Source of the DNA: Palleronia sp. LCG004
GTDB taxonomy: Bacteria > Pseudomonadota > Alphaproteobacteria > Rhodobacterales > Rhodobacteraceae
DNA: 64,000 nucleotides
Assembly (NCBI RefSeq): GCF_032931615.1
Contig: NZ_CP136759.1
Coordinates: 868,001 to 932,000, forward strand
Direction: 5' to 3'
Shown here: positions 28,843 through 41,908 of the stretch, piece after piece
Layout: every line of letters starts with the position of its first letter
Position numbering within the stretch: position 1 is the stretch's first letter
Program-made: the position numbers and the translations under genes
The notes under the pieces: model-generated
Database searches by the model: none
Seen by the model: the letters and a program-made list of their open reading frames with translations, nothing else
Told to the model about the DNA's origin: nothing

Positions 28843-29636
28843 GCATCGACCCTACCGCGATCATCCATCCGCAGGCCATCGTAGAAGAGGGCGCGCGGAT
28901 CGGTGCCGGTGTCCGGATCGGACCGTTCGCGATCATCGGCCCCGAGGTGATGCTGACCGAGGATGTCGAGATCAAGAGCCATGCGATCGTGACGGGAGCG
29001 ACGACGATCGGTCCGGGCAGCGTCGTCTTTTCGTTCGCGAGCGTCGGTGAAATCCCCCAGGATCTCAAGTTCGCGGGCGAGGCCACGCGGCTCGAGATCG
29101 GCGCGCGTTGCCGGATCCGCGAACATGTGACGATCAATACCGGCACCGAGGGTGGCGGCGGTGTGACCCGCGTCGGGAATGACTGCCTTCTGATGACGGG
29201 ATGCCACGTCGCGCATGATGCGCAGGTCGGCAATCGCGTCATCATCGTGAACCATTCCGCTGTGGCGGGTCACTGCGTGATCGGCGACGATGTCATTATC
29301 GGCGGCCTTTCGGGGATCCATCAATGGGTGCGCATCGGCGAAGGAGCGATCATCGGCGCGGTCACGATGGTCACCCATGACGTGATCCCGCATGCACTTG
29401 TCCAGGCCCCGCGGGGTGAACTCGACGGGCTGAACCTCGTCGGTCTCAAGCGCAAGGGCGTGGGGCGCGAGGATATTACCGCGCTCAGGGCTGCGTTCCA
29501 GATGCTCAAGCAGGGCGAAGGAGCTTTTCAGGATCGCGCGAGGCGGCTCGGGGCAGAGACCGAAAGCGATTACGTCCGGCGGATCGTCGATTTCGTCCTG
29601 TCGCCGAGCGATCGCGGATTTTTGACACCATCATGA
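28839..29636 (+). CDS. lpxA: UDP-N-acetylglucosamine acyltransferase
   Basis: First step of lipid A synthesis: adds a 3-hydroxyacyl chain to UDP-GlcNAc. The 265-residue protein is a left-handed beta helix built of hexapeptide repeats ([20 protein letters not shown] pattern), with the catalytic His in [11 protein letters not shown] near residue 127, and a helical C-terminus. I start at the GTG at 28839, which overlaps the fabZ stop and gives the family's normal N-terminus. ATGA overlap with lpxI. Confidence 0.96.
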   Translation: MSIDPTAIIHPQAIVEEGARIGAGVRIGPFAIIGPEVMLTEDVEIKSHAIVTGATTIGPGSVVFSFASVGEIPQDLKFAGEATRLEIGARCRIREHVTINTGTEGGGGVTRVGNDCLLMTGCHVAHDAQVGNRVIIVNHSAVAGHCVIGDDVIIGGLSGIHQWVRIGEGAIIGAVTMVTHDVIPHALVQAPRGELDGLNLVGLKRKGVGREDITALRAAFQMLKQGEGAFQDRARRLGAETESDYVRRIVDFVLSPSDRGFLTPS

Positions 29637-30442
29637 AGACGGCACTGATTGCGGGCGAGGGTCGATTACCGCTTTTGCTGGCCGAGCGGGTCGAATTCGA
29701 CCGGATTGCGGCGCTGGAAGGGTTCGAACCCGAAGGCCTGAAACTGGACCGGAGGTTTCGCGGCGAAACCATCGGCAGCTTTATCGCCGATCTGGCAAGT
29801 GAGGGCATTACCCGGATCTGTCTTGCGGGCGGAATTGCACGGCCAGCGCTCGACCCGTCGAAGCTTGATGCCGCGACGATGCCACTCGTCCCGCGTCTTG
29901 CGCAAGCGGTGATGGAAGGAGACGACGCCGCCTTGCGTATGGTTCTGACATTTTTCGAGGAATCAGGGATCACTCCAGTCGGCGCGCACGAGCTTTGCCC
30001 GGAATTGTTGCCGCCGGAAGGGATGCTCGCCGGGGAATTGACGGATGCGGCACGGCGCGATGTCGATCGCGGTGACGCGATCCTGGCGGCCATGGGCGCT
30101 GTTGATATCGGTCAGGCCTGCGTGGTGGCACGGGGCCAGGCACTGGCGATCGAGGCTATGGCCGGCACGGACTGGATGCTCGCCACTCTCGCGGCCGCTC
30201 GCGGTCAGGGGCGGCTTGCCGTCGGACTTCCTCAGGGGGGCATTCTCTGCAAGGCACCGAAACCCACGCAGGACCGTCGGGTCGATCTGCCCGCCATCGG
30301 GCCGGATACGATCCGCAATGCCGCCGCCGCCGGATTGTCGGGCATCGCGATCGAAGCAGGCGGCGTCATGCTTCTCGATGCGGAGGAAGCCATTGCGTTG
30401 TCGCGCGATTCGGGACTTCTGCTCTGGGTCTGGTCGCGATGA
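29633..30442 (+). CDS. lpxI: UDP-2,3-diacylglucosamine pyrophosphatase LpxI
   Basis: Hydrolyses UDP-2,3-diacylglucosamine to lipid X and UMP; the alphaproteobacterial replacement for LpxH. The 269-residue protein (former DUF1009) shows TALIAGEGRLPLLLAE at the N-terminus, the linker and substrate region DDAALRMVLTFFEESG near residue 94, and KAPKPTQDRRVDLPAIGPDTI near residue 206. Its place between lpxA and lpxB with 4-base overlaps on both sides fits the lipid A role. Confidence 0.93.
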   Translation: MKTALIAGEGRLPLLLAERVEFDRIAALEGFEPEGLKLDRRFRGETIGSFIADLASEGITRICLAGGIARPALDPSKLDAATMPLVPRLAQAVMEGDDAALRMVLTFFEESGITPVGAHELCPELLPPEGMLAGELTDAARRDVDRGDAILAAMGAVDIGQACVVARGQALAIEAMAGTDWMLATLAAARGQGRLAVGLPQGGILCKAPKPTQDRRVDLPAIGPDTIRNAAAAGLSGIAIEAGGVMLLDAEEAIALSRDSGLLLWVWSR

Positions 30443-31584
30443 AGGTGTTCCTCGTCGCCGGAGAGCCATCCGGCGACCGCCTCGGAGCCGCCCTGATGGA
30501 TGGCCTCGCGGAACTCTGCGACGAGGTGAGCTTCGAGGGGGTCGGCGGGCCGCTGATGGAGGAACGCGGGCTTGCCTCGCTCTTTCCTATGGAAGAGCTC
30601 AGCGTCATGGGGATCGCCGAGGTGCTCCCGAAATATCCCGCATTGCGCAGACGGATGATCGAGACGGCGGATGCGGTCATGACGGTGCGACCCGATGTCC
30701 TGATCACGATCGACAGCCCCGATTTCTGCCTGCGCGTCGCCAAGCGGGTCCGCCATCGAATGCGGATCCGAACGGTGCATTACGTGGCCCCGTCCGTCTG
30801 GGCCTGGCGGCCGGGCCGGGCAAAGGCGATGGCTCCGCATGTCGACCAGGTCCTCGCGCTGCTGCCGTTCGAGCCGCCCTACATGGAGGCGGCGGGCATG
30901 CGCTGCGACTTCGTCGGGCATCCTGTCGTGTCTGAGCCATCGGCCGATCCCCGCCGCGTCCGGGACCTCCGTATGGCAGCGGGGGAGGGACCGCTCGTCG
31001 TAGTGCTTCCGGGATCGCGCCGTTCCGAAGTTTCGCGCCTGATGCCAGTCTTCGGTGCCGCGCTGCGCGAACTCGGAAAGGCGCACGAAGGCCTCAGCAT
31101 TCTTCTTCCGGCCGTGCCGCATCTGGCTGGCATGGTAGCCGATCTTTCGCGAGACTGGCCGGAAACGCTGATCGTGGATTCAAGCGACGCCGGCGAGAAG
31201 CGCGCCGCCTTCGCGGCGGCCGATGTCGCGCTCGCGGCGTCCGGTACGGTGTCCCTCGAACTCGCGAAGAACCGGACACCGATGGTCGTGGCCTACGACA
31301 TGAGCTGGTTGAGCTGGCAGATCATGCACCGCATGGCGCTGATCGATACCGTGACGCTCGTCAATCTGATCGTCGGTCAGAAGATCGTCCCGGAATTCCT
31401 CGGACCGAATTGCCAACCGTCGAAGATCGCGGCGGCACTGGCCGATACGATCGAGGCACCGGGCGCGCAGAATGATGCGCTCGACAGAACGATGGCGGAA
31501 TTGGGGGAAGATGGGCCTGCACCGGGCCTGCGCGCGGCCGCAGCAGTGCTCGACGGCCTCGCACAGGATAAGGAGCGCGGCTGA
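30439..31584 (+). CDS. lpxB: Lipid-A-disaccharide synthase
   Basis: Joins UDP-2,3-diacylglucosamine and lipid X to the lipid A disaccharide at the inner membrane. The 381-residue GT-B glycosyltransferase (family GT19) has AGEPSGDRLGAALM near residue 6, VGGPLMEERG near 35, YVAPSVWAWRPGRAK near 115, LLPFEPPY near 140, LPGSRRSEVSR near 190 and SGTVSLELA near 267. It ends with the codons CGC GGC TGA inside a dyad shared with convergent mnmA. Confidence 0.96.
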   Translation: MKVFLVAGEPSGDRLGAALMDGLAELCDEVSFEGVGGPLMEERGLASLFPMEELSVMGIAEVLPKYPALRRRMIETADAVMTVRPDVLITIDSPDFCLRVAKRVRHRMRIRTVHYVAPSVWAWRPGRAKAMAPHVDQVLALLPFEPPYMEAAGMRCDFVGHPVVSEPSADPRRVRDLRMAAGEGPLVVVLPGSRRSEVSRLMPVFGAALRELGKAHEGLSILLPAVPHLAGMVADLSRDWPETLIVDSSDAGEKRAAFAAADVALAASGTVSLELAKNRTPMVVAYDMSWLSWQIMHRMALIDTVTLVNLIVGQKIVPEFLGPNCQPSKIAAALADTIEAPGAQNDALDRTMAELGEDGPAPGLRAAAAVLDGLAQDKERG

Positions 31585-31600
31585 CGAGGGATCAGCCGCG
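31576..31600. repeat. Perfect dyad spanning the convergent lpxB and mnmA stop codons
   Basis: CGCGGCTGA (31576-31584) and TCAGCCGCG (31592-31600) are exact reverse complements around a 7-base loop. Each arm carries the last two codons and TGA stop of one gene, so both proteins end Arg-Gly. Transcripts from either side would fold a 9-base-pair hairpin at the stop codon. There is no T-run, so termination would need another factor. Confidence 0.7.
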
Positions 31601-32728
31601 GTGGATCCAGCCTCCGCCGAAGATCCGGCTGCCTTCGCCTGCATAGAAGACGCAGGCCTGTCCGGGCGACACGCCTTCCTCGGCGACAATAAGTTCGACT
31701 TCGGCTTCCGTTTCGCTCAACGGGCGGATCACCGCTTCGCGAGGGGGGCGGGTCGAACGCACCTTCACGCCCAGGTTCCATTCGCCGCGTGAAGTGAAAG
31801 GCTCGTCCCCGAGCCAGTTGATTTCGCGCACGGGAACTATCCGGGTGGCCAGCATCTCTTTCGGGCCGACCACGACGCGGCGATTCTCGACATCGAGCTT
31901 CACGACATAGAGCGGATCAGTGAGGCCGCCTATGCCGAGACCGCGGCGCTGGCCGACGGTGTAGTGGATGACACCGCGATGCTGGCCCAAGACGCGGCCG
32001 TCTGCGTGGACGATCTCTCCGGGATCGGCCGCGCCGGGCCGGAGCTTTTCGATGACGCTCGCATAATCGCCATTCGGGACGAAACAGATATCCTGGCTGT
32101 CTGGCTTGTCGGCAACCATCAACCCATGACGCTGGGCAAGGGCGCGCGTCTCGGCCTTTGTGGCGAGATGCCCGAGCGGGAACCGCAGGTAGTCGAGCTG
32201 GTCGGGTGTCGTCGAGAAGAGGAAATAGCTCTGATCGCGGACCGGATCGGCCGCGGCATGGAGCTCGGCTCCGGCCGGGCCCATGCGGCGCTGGATGTAA
32301 TGACCCGTCGCCATGCAATCGGCGTCGAGATCCTTCGCTGTCTCCAGCAGGTCCTTGAACTTCACCCGCTCGTTGCATCGGATGCAGGGGACCGGCGTCG
32401 CGCCGGCGAGATAGCTGTCAGCGAACTCGTCGATGACGGCCTCGCGGAAGGTGTTCTCGTAATCGAGGACGTAGTGGGGAAAGCCCATCGCTTCGGCCAC
32501 GCGTCGCGCGTCGTGGATGTCGCGACCAGCGCAGCATGCCCCCTTCTTGGCGAGAGCCGCGCCGTGATCGTAGAGCTGCAGCGTCACACCCACCACGTCG
32601 TAGCCTTGGGTCGCCAGTTCGGCCGCAACGACCGAACTGTCGACGCCGCCAGACATCGCGACGACAACGCGGGTCTGGGCCGGCGGCTTGGCAAAGCCGA
32701 GCGAATTGAGCTGAGCGTCGAGCGCCAT
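31592..32728 (-). CDS. mnmA: tRNA-specific 2-thiouridylase MnmA
   Basis: Catalyses 2-thiolation of the wobble uridine in tRNAs for Lys, Glu and Gln, using sulfur delivered by a cysteine desulfurase relay. The 378-residue protein has the PP-loop [12 protein letters not shown] near residue 24, the catalytic Cys in [14 protein letters not shown] near 115, DQSYFLF near 170 and the second Cys in DSQDICF near 215. Its start at 32728 gives the normal length; a start 25 codons upstream would run toward the sciP promoter. It is divergent from sciP. Confidence 0.95.
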   Translation of the reverse strand: MALDAQLNSLGFAKPPAQTRVVVAMSGGVDSSVVAAELATQGYDVVGVTLQLYDHGAALAKKGACCAGRDIHDARRVAEAMGFPHYVLDYENTFREAVIDEFADSYLAGATPVPCIRCNERVKFKDLLETAKDLDADCMATGHYIQRRMGPAGAELHAAADPVRDQSYFLFSTTPDQLDYLRFPLGHLATKAETRALAQRHGLMVADKPDSQDICFVPNGDYASVIEKLRPGAADPGEIVHADGRVLGQHRGVIHYTVGQRRGLGIGGLTDPLYVVKLDVENRRVVVGPKEMLATRIVPVREINWLGDEPFTSRGEWNLGVKVRSTRPPREAVIRPLSETEAEVELIVAEEGVSPGQACVFYAGEGSRIFGGGWIHRG

Positions 32729-32860
32729 CGCGATGCTCTCCGATGATGTTGGAATTGCATCAAATATAGGAAAATGCCCGACATTCGCAAGGCGAGGTTT
32801 CACTCCTCCTTAAAGAGCGCGGCCATAAAACGCCCTACGACCAAGGAATGGGGTAATACC

Positions 32861-33139
32861 ATGTATTTAAAAAAAATCACTGGCCCTCGGGCCGTGACGC
32901 TCCCCGACGGGGAGATCCTCAGCCGCGCGGACCTTCCGGATGCCGGAGTGAAGCGCTGGGTCGCGAGCAGAAAGGCCACGATCATCAAGGCAATCGCCGC
33001 CGGGCTTATCCGGGAGGACGAAGCCTGTGAAACATACGGAATCAGCCCCGAAGAACTCGAAAGCTGGGCCAATGCAGTCGATCGACACGGAGTCGCCGCA
33101 TTACGGACGACGCAGTTGCAAAAATATCGACAACTTTAA
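32861..33139 (+). CDS. sciP: SciP-like CtrA inhibitory protein (DUF1153)
   Basis: In Caulobacter, SciP binds CtrA and blocks transcription activation by it. This 92-residue homologue starts MYLKKITGPRAVTLPDGE and has a central helix-turn-helix-like region (RWVASRKATIIKAIAAGLI) and SPEELESWANAVDRHG, all DUF1153 features. The ATG at 32861 follows AAGGAATGGGG; an upstream in-frame ATG would add 29 unlikely residues. The first codons contain a run of eight As. It lies 102 bases before ctrA on the same strand, and its stop overlaps a candidate CtrA box. Confidence 0.88.
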   Translation: MYLKKITGPRAVTLPDGEILSRADLPDAGVKRWVASRKATIIKAIAAGLIREDEACETYGISPEELESWANAVDRHGVAALRTTQLQKYRQL

Positions 33140-33150
33140 GATGTTTTTAC
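33136..33150 (+). promoter_or_regulatory. Candidate CtrA box upstream of ctrA (distal)
   Basis: TTAA-N7-TTAC, one mismatch from the CtrA consensus TTAA-N7-TTAA. It overlaps the sciP stop codon and lies about 92 bases upstream of the ctrA start. On its own such a match is weak, but a second, better match stands 30 bases downstream. Confidence 0.4.
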
Positions 33151-33179
33151 GGGGGCTGGGATCGTCTCTGAACAAGCCG

Positions 33180-33195
33180 GTAACACAGCGTTAAC
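33180..33195 (+). promoter_or_regulatory. Candidate CtrA box in the ctrA promoter (proximal)
   Basis: GTAA-N7-TTAAC, one mismatch from the full consensus TTAA-N7-TTAAC. It lies 47 bases before the ctrA start codon, where it would overlap a -35 element. It fits direct autoregulation of ctrA, which is known in Caulobacter and some relatives. The proximal half (33191-33195) is also the left arm of the dyad at 33191-33219. Confidence 0.55.
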
Positions 33196-33219
33196 CTTTG
33201 TATCACAAGGTAAGGTTAA
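33191..33219. promoter_or_regulatory. Inverted repeat in the ctrA promoter
   Basis: TTAACCTT (33191-33198) and AAGGTTAA (33212-33219) are perfect reverse complements separated by 13 bases, giving a 29-base dyad centred at 33205, 37 bases before the ctrA start. The spacing between the arms' centres is 21 bases, about two helix turns, as expected for two bound dimers or a dimer reaching over two turns. Both outer ends read TTAA, the CtrA half-site. Confidence 0.6.
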
Positions 33220-33241
33220 TTAATGGCAGCGGAGATGACAG

Positions 33242-33955
33242 ATGCGCGTACTTCTTGTCGAAGATGATCCCACAACCTCCCGTAGTATCGAGTTGATGCT
33301 CACCCACGCCAATCTGAACGTCTACGCGACAGATCTGGGAGAGGAGGGAATCGATCTCGCGAAGCTTTACGATTACGATCTGATCCTGCTCGATCTAAAT
33401 CTTCCGGACATGCACGGACACGAGGTGCTCCGGCAGCTCCGGCTGGCGCGGATCAACACGCCGATCCTCATCCTCACGGGATCCGATGACACCGAAACCA
33501 AGATCAAGGGTTTCGGCTTCGGCGCGGACGATTACCTGACGAAGCCGTTCCACCGCGAGGAACTCGTCGCACGCATCCACGCGATCATCCGTCGGTCGAA
33601 AGGGCATTCGCAGTCGGTCATCTCGACGGGCAAGATCGTCGTGAACCTCGACGCGAAATCGGTCGAGACGGACGGACAGCAGATCCATCTGACCGGCAAG
33701 GAGTATCAAATGCTCGAACTGCTGTCGCTGAGGAAGGGCACGACCCTTACCAAGGAGATGTTCCTCAACCATCTCTATGGCGGCATGGACGAGCCGGAAC
33801 TGAAGATCATCGACGTCTTCATCTGCAAGCTTCGCAAGAAGCTCAGCCAAGCGACGGGTGGCGACAATTACATCGAAACCGTCTGGGGGCGTGGTTACGT
33901 CCTTCGCGATCCCGAGGTCGCTCAACGCAGGGTCCCGATCGCCGCGGCCAGCTGA
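33242..33955 (+). CDS. ctrA: Cell-cycle response regulator CtrA
   Basis: Master transcription regulator of the alphaproteobacterial cell cycle; in Rhodobacteraceae it mainly controls motility, gene-transfer agent and quorum-sensing outputs. The 237-residue protein has a receiver domain with EDD at 7-9, phospho-acceptor Asp51 in LLDLNLPD and Lys in TKPFH near residue 101, and an OmpR-type winged helix from about 125 to 225 ending in [16 protein letters not shown] lies 7 bases before the ATG. ChpT, its phosphodonor in the known pathway, is encoded at 3.2-3.8 kb and SciP immediately upstream. Confidence 0.96.
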   Translation: MRVLLVEDDPTTSRSIELMLTHANLNVYATDLGEEGIDLAKLYDYDLILLDLNLPDMHGHEVLRQLRLARINTPILILTGSDDTETKIKGFGFGADDYLTKPFHREELVARIHAIIRRSKGHSQSVISTGKIVVNLDAKSVETDGQQIHLTGKEYQMLELLSLRKGTTLTKEMFLNHLYGGMDEPELKIIDVFICKLRKKLSQATGGDNYIETVWGRGYVLRDPEVAQRRVPIAAAS

Positions 33956-33997
33956 ACCTGCCGCGAATGCTGGACGCCCCGGTCCGCCCGTCCTAGA

Positions 33998-38399
<4,402 letters not shown>

Positions 38400-38499
38400 G
38401 CTTAGCCAGCCAAAGAATCCACCTTTTGTTCACCAAAAGTTCTTGCAATGCGAAGGTCGAAGTGAGAACAAAGTGGCAACAGAGGATGGAGGCACGGCC

Positions 38500-38619
38500 A
38501 TGAGAGAACGGATCAGGATCATCACGACGCGCTACGAAACGCTGGCCGAAGATGTTGCCGGTTGCACAGCGCTCTTTCTGCTTCTTCTCGCGGCTCTCCA
38601 TTTTCCGGTCATTTTCTGA
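38500..38619 (+). CDS. Small membrane protein (39 aa)
   Basis: An ATG frame of 39 codons in the recG-trkA gap. GAGG and GGAGG lie just upstream (38482-38492). The N-terminal part is charged and amphipathic (RERIRIITTRYETLAED) and the C-terminal half is a hydrophobic helix ending HFPVIF. It resembles, from memory only, short unannotated membrane proteins of Rhodobacterales; the function is unknown. An intrinsic terminator follows 120 bases after its stop. A longer frame on the opposite strand through this region looks like shadow sequence. Confidence 0.55.
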   Translation: MRERIRIITTRYETLAEDVAGCTALFLLLLAALHFPVIF

Positions 38620-38738
38620 AGTCTCTGCCTGCGTCATTGCCGCAACCGGTCTGCATCTGACCTTCCCATCGTGAATGATGCTTCTCTCTCACCCGGGGCC
38701 TGTCTCTTGCCCGGTTGGCCGGTGCGCAATGCGCCACT

Positions 38739-38777
38739 CCGCCGCCATCCTCTGCCGGGATGTGCGGCGGTTTTTTT
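38739..38777 (+). terminator. Strong intrinsic terminator upstream of trkA
   Basis: CCGCCGC-CATCC (38739-38750) pairs with GGATG-T-GCGGCGG (38758-38770), a 12-base-pair stem with one bulged T and a 7-base loop, followed at once by seven Ts (38771-38777). It would end transcripts coming from the small gene at 38500, or a small RNA starting in 38620-38739. The rest of the 511-base gap shows no gene I can support. Confidence 0.85.
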
Positions 38778-38910
38778 GGGGTCGCCATTAGTCCATGAGG
38801 GGGCCAGGATACGTTGCTGCCGCCCAGGGACAGGCAGGAACGATCCGGCTTGAAGCCTTCCCCTCCCGCATGGCAAGGTCACGGTCGATCGGTGCACCTG
38901 CGGAGATCCC

Positions 38911-40287
38911 ATGCAAATCATCATCTGCGGTGCGGGTCAGGTTGGCTGGCAGATCGCCCGCCATCTTGCGGGCGAGCGCAACAACGTGACCGTCGTGGAC
39001 AACAATGCGGATCTGGTGCGTCACGCGACCGATGCGCTCGATGTTCAGGGTATCCACGGTCACGCCTCCTATCCCGACATTCTCGAGCGCGCAGGCGCAC
39101 GCGATGCCGACATGATCATCGCGGCAACCCATTCCGACGAGGTGAACATGGTCACCTGTCAGGTCGCGCATTCGGTCTTCGCCGTTCCGCGCAAGATCGC
39201 GCGGCTTCGGGCGCAGAGCTATCTCGACGCGATCTATTCCGATCTCTACCGTCGCGATCACATGCCGATCGACGTGGTCATCAGCCCCGAGAAGGAGGTT
39301 GCAGAGGCCGCGCTCCGGCGTCTTTCTGCTCCGGCCGCCTTCGACACGCAGACTTTTGCCGGCGGGAAGGTGCAGCTGCTTGGGATCGTCCTCGACGAGG
39401 AATGCCCCGTTCTCAACACGCCTCTGAAGCAGCTCACCGACCTCTTTTCGACGCTCCGCTCTTTGGTCGTCGGCATCAGGCGGGCAGGGCAGCTCTTCGC
39501 GCCCACGCCGGGCGACCAGCTGTTCGCGGACGACGAGATCTATATCATCTCGCACCGCGACGATGTCGGTCGCGCGATGGAGATCTTCGGCAAGGAGACC
39601 CGGAGCCAGGATCGCGTCGTGATCATTGGCGGCGGCAATGTGGGCCTCGCGGTCGCACGTGCGCTGGAGGCAAGCCCGAAGAGAATTCGCGCCAAGATGA
39701 TCGAGCGGGATCGCCCGAACGCCGAACGGGCGGCCGACGCGCTTGACCGGACGATCGTGCTGCATGGCGATGGAATGGATATCGATATCCTGAACGAGGC
39801 CAACATCGCCCGCGCCGATGCTGTCCTGTGCGTGACCGACGACGACAAGGTGAACCTGTTGTCCTCGGTCCGGGCAAAGCAGGCGGGCTGCCGCATGTCG
39901 ATATGCCTGGTCAACGATCCGTCCCTCCAGCCGATGATGCGTCCGCTCGAGATCGACGCCTTCATCAATCCACGTTCCACGACGGTGAGCTCGATCCTGC
40001 GGCATATTCGGCATGGCCGGGTTCGCGCGGTCTATTCGATCGGCGATGCCGAGGCCGAAGTGATCGAGGCGCAGGTCCTGTCGACCTCGCCCATGGCGGG
40101 ACGGATCGTGCGCGATCTCGACTTTCCCGAGGGCGCGCTCATCGGCGCGATCGAGAAGGACGGAAAGATCGTCCGCCCGAGCAGCACGACACGGATCGAC
40201 GAGGGAGATGTCATCGTCCTGTTCTCGTTGACCGCGGACGTGCCGGCGGTCGAACGCCTGTTCCAGGTCTCGATCGATTTCTTCTGA
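38911..40287 (+). CDS. trkA: Trk potassium uptake protein TrkA
   Basis: Cytoplasmic NAD(H)-binding regulatory subunit of the Trk K+ channel. The 458-residue protein is a tandem RCK protein: GAGQVGWQIARHL near residue 7 and GGGNVGLAVARALE near 240 are the two Rossmann motifs, each followed by a TrkA-C domain. GGAGA precedes the ATG. It starts after a strong terminator, so it has its own promoter. It is separated by one base from trkH. Confidence 0.95.
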   Translation: MQIIICGAGQVGWQIARHLAGERNNVTVVDNNADLVRHATDALDVQGIHGHASYPDILERAGARDADMIIAATHSDEVNMVTCQVAHSVFAVPRKIARLRAQSYLDAIYSDLYRRDHMPIDVVISPEKEVAEAALRRLSAPAAFDTQTFAGGKVQLLGIVLDEECPVLNTPLKQLTDLFSTLRSLVVGIRRAGQLFAPTPGDQLFADDEIYIISHRDDVGRAMEIFGKETRSQDRVVIIGGGNVGLAVARALEASPKRIRAKMIERDRPNAERAADALDRTIVLHGDGMDIDILNEANIARADAVLCVTDDDKVNLLSSVRAKQAGCRMSICLVNDPSLQPMMRPLEIDAFINPRSTTVSSILRHIRHGRVRAVYSIGDAEAEVIEAQVLSTSPMAGRIVRDLDFPEGALIGAIEKDGKIVRPSSTTRIDEGDVIVLFSLTADVPAVERLFQVSIDFF

Positions 40288-40288
40288 G

Positions 40289-41797
40289 ATGCTGGAGCGT
40301 ATAAGGACGCTTCCGCTGTTCCTGGCCCTGATGGGGGTCGGTGCCCTCGCGATGCTCGTGCCGGCGATACATGCCTACCGGATCCGCGATCTCGAGATTG
40401 CGCGGGTGTTCTTCTATTCGTCCATCCTGTTCCTGATCCTCACCACTCTTCTTGCGATCGCGACGGGAAAGGATCGGACCGATCGGCCGGTGCGTGCCGA
40501 TCTGATGGCCCTTGCCGCGGCTTTTCTTCTCCTGCCGCTGATGCTGGCCGTGCCGGTGCAGCAATCGCTCGACGGAATGCGGTTGCTCGACGCGTGGTTC
40601 GAGATGGTCAGCGCCATGACCACCACCGGCGCGACCATGTATCCGTCCGAAGATGCCCTGATGCCGAGCGTGCATCTCTGGCGTGGCCTCGTGGGGTGGA
40701 TGGGGGGCTTCCTTTTCTGGGTTTCGGCGCTCGCCATCTTCGCTCCGCTCAGCCTTGGCGGTTTCGAGGTCGTGTCGGCCGACCAGAGCAACGCGGCCCG
40801 CGCGCGGCTGCGGATGACCCGTCAGCGCGATGCGATGGAGCGGTTTTCCGTTCATGCGGCCCGACTGGCACCCATCTACGGAGGACTTACGTTCGCGCTC
40901 TGGATCCTGCTCGCCGCGACGGGGATGGATCCGCTGCGTGGAATGGTCGTCGCGATGGCCACCCTTTCGACCTCGGGGATCGAATTGCAGCCGGCGGGCA
41001 CGCTTGGGATCGTCCCCGAGATCTTCATTTTCGCCTTTCTCATCTTTGCGATCTCGCGACTGACCTTCAGCACTGACCGGATCAGGCGGGCACCGGGATA
41101 CCTGTTTCGCGACCCCGAGATCAGGCTGGCTGTGGTACTGGTCCTGGCGGTGCCGACGTTCCTTTTCGTCAGGCACTGGATCGCCGCGCCGTCGTACAAC
41201 GGGGCCGAGGATATTCCCCAGGCGCTGCGCGTGCTCTGGGGCGGGCTTTTCACGACGCTGAGCTATCTCACGACGACGGGGTTCGAATCGTCGGCCTTTG
41301 CCGATGCGCGGACGTGGTCGGGGCTCGAGACGCCGGGTCTGATCCTGCTGGGCCTTGCGCTCTTCGGAGGTGGGATCGCGACGACCGCGGGGGGCGTGAA
41401 GCTTCTGAGGATCTATGCGCTCTACAAGCACGGCACGCGCGAGATGGAGCGTCTCATCCACCCTCATTCGATCGGCGGTTCGGGATCGGCCGCGCGACGG
41501 TTGAGACGCGAAGGCGCGTTCGTCGCGTGGATCTTCTTCATGCTCTTTGCGATGTCCGCCGCGGTGACGGCGGGTGCCTTGGCGCTGCTGGGTTCGCCCT
41601 TCGAGGCCTCGGTGGTCCTTGCCATTTCGGCCCTCTCCACCACCGGGCCGCTCGCCTATACCGCCGGCGAGGCACCGATCCTCTACGGCACCCTGACCGA
41701 GACGGCGCGGGTCGTGCTCGCGCTCGCAATGGTTCTCGGGCGGCTCGAGACTCTGGCGCTCATTGCGCTCTTCAATCGCGATTTCTGGCGCGATTGA
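40289..41797 (+). CDS. trkH: Trk potassium uptake channel TrkH
   Basis: Pore subunit of the Trk K+ uptake system in the inner membrane. The 502-residue protein has four repeated pore units with filter-like segments (MTTTGATMYP near residue 108, LSTSGIELQP near 226, LTTTGFESSA near 330, LSTTGPLAYT near 450) and about ten hydrophobic helices. One base separates it from trkA, so the pair is translationally linked. In many relatives ntrX or another ntr gene precedes trkA; here recG and a small gene do. Confidence 0.94.
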   Translation: MLERIRTLPLFLALMGVGALAMLVPAIHAYRIRDLEIARVFFYSSILFLILTTLLAIATGKDRTDRPVRADLMALAAAFLLLPLMLAVPVQQSLDGMRLLDAWFEMVSAMTTTGATMYPSEDALMPSVHLWRGLVGWMGGFLFWVSALAIFAPLSLGGFEVVSADQSNAARARLRMTRQRDAMERFSVHAARLAPIYGGLTFALWILLAATGMDPLRGMVVAMATLSTSGIELQPAGTLGIVPEIFIFAFLIFAISRLTFSTDRIRRAPGYLFRDPEIRLAVVLVLAVPTFLFVRHWIAAPSYNGAEDIPQALRVLWGGLFTTLSYLTTTGFESSAFADARTWSGLETPGLILLGLALFGGGIATTAGGVKLLRIYALYKHGTREMERLIHPHSIGGSGSAARRLRREGAFVAWIFFMLFAMSAAVTAGALALLGSPFEASVVLAISALSTTGPLAYTAGEAPILYGTLTETARVVLALAMVLGRLETLALIALFNRDFWRD

Positions 41798-41908
41798 CCG
41801 TATCGCGTGTGAGTTTACGGGTGGAATGTCGCTGCAGGGCGTTTCATACTCCGACCGTTTCAACCCGCGCGCTTTGCCGCCAAGAATAACGAATGTCAGG
41901 GACACGTC

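Noticed and set aside
38671..38853. A 60-codon plus-strand frame running through the terminator upstream of trkA
   Set aside because: It crosses the terminator stem and T-run, lacks a ribosome site and has no recognisable features.
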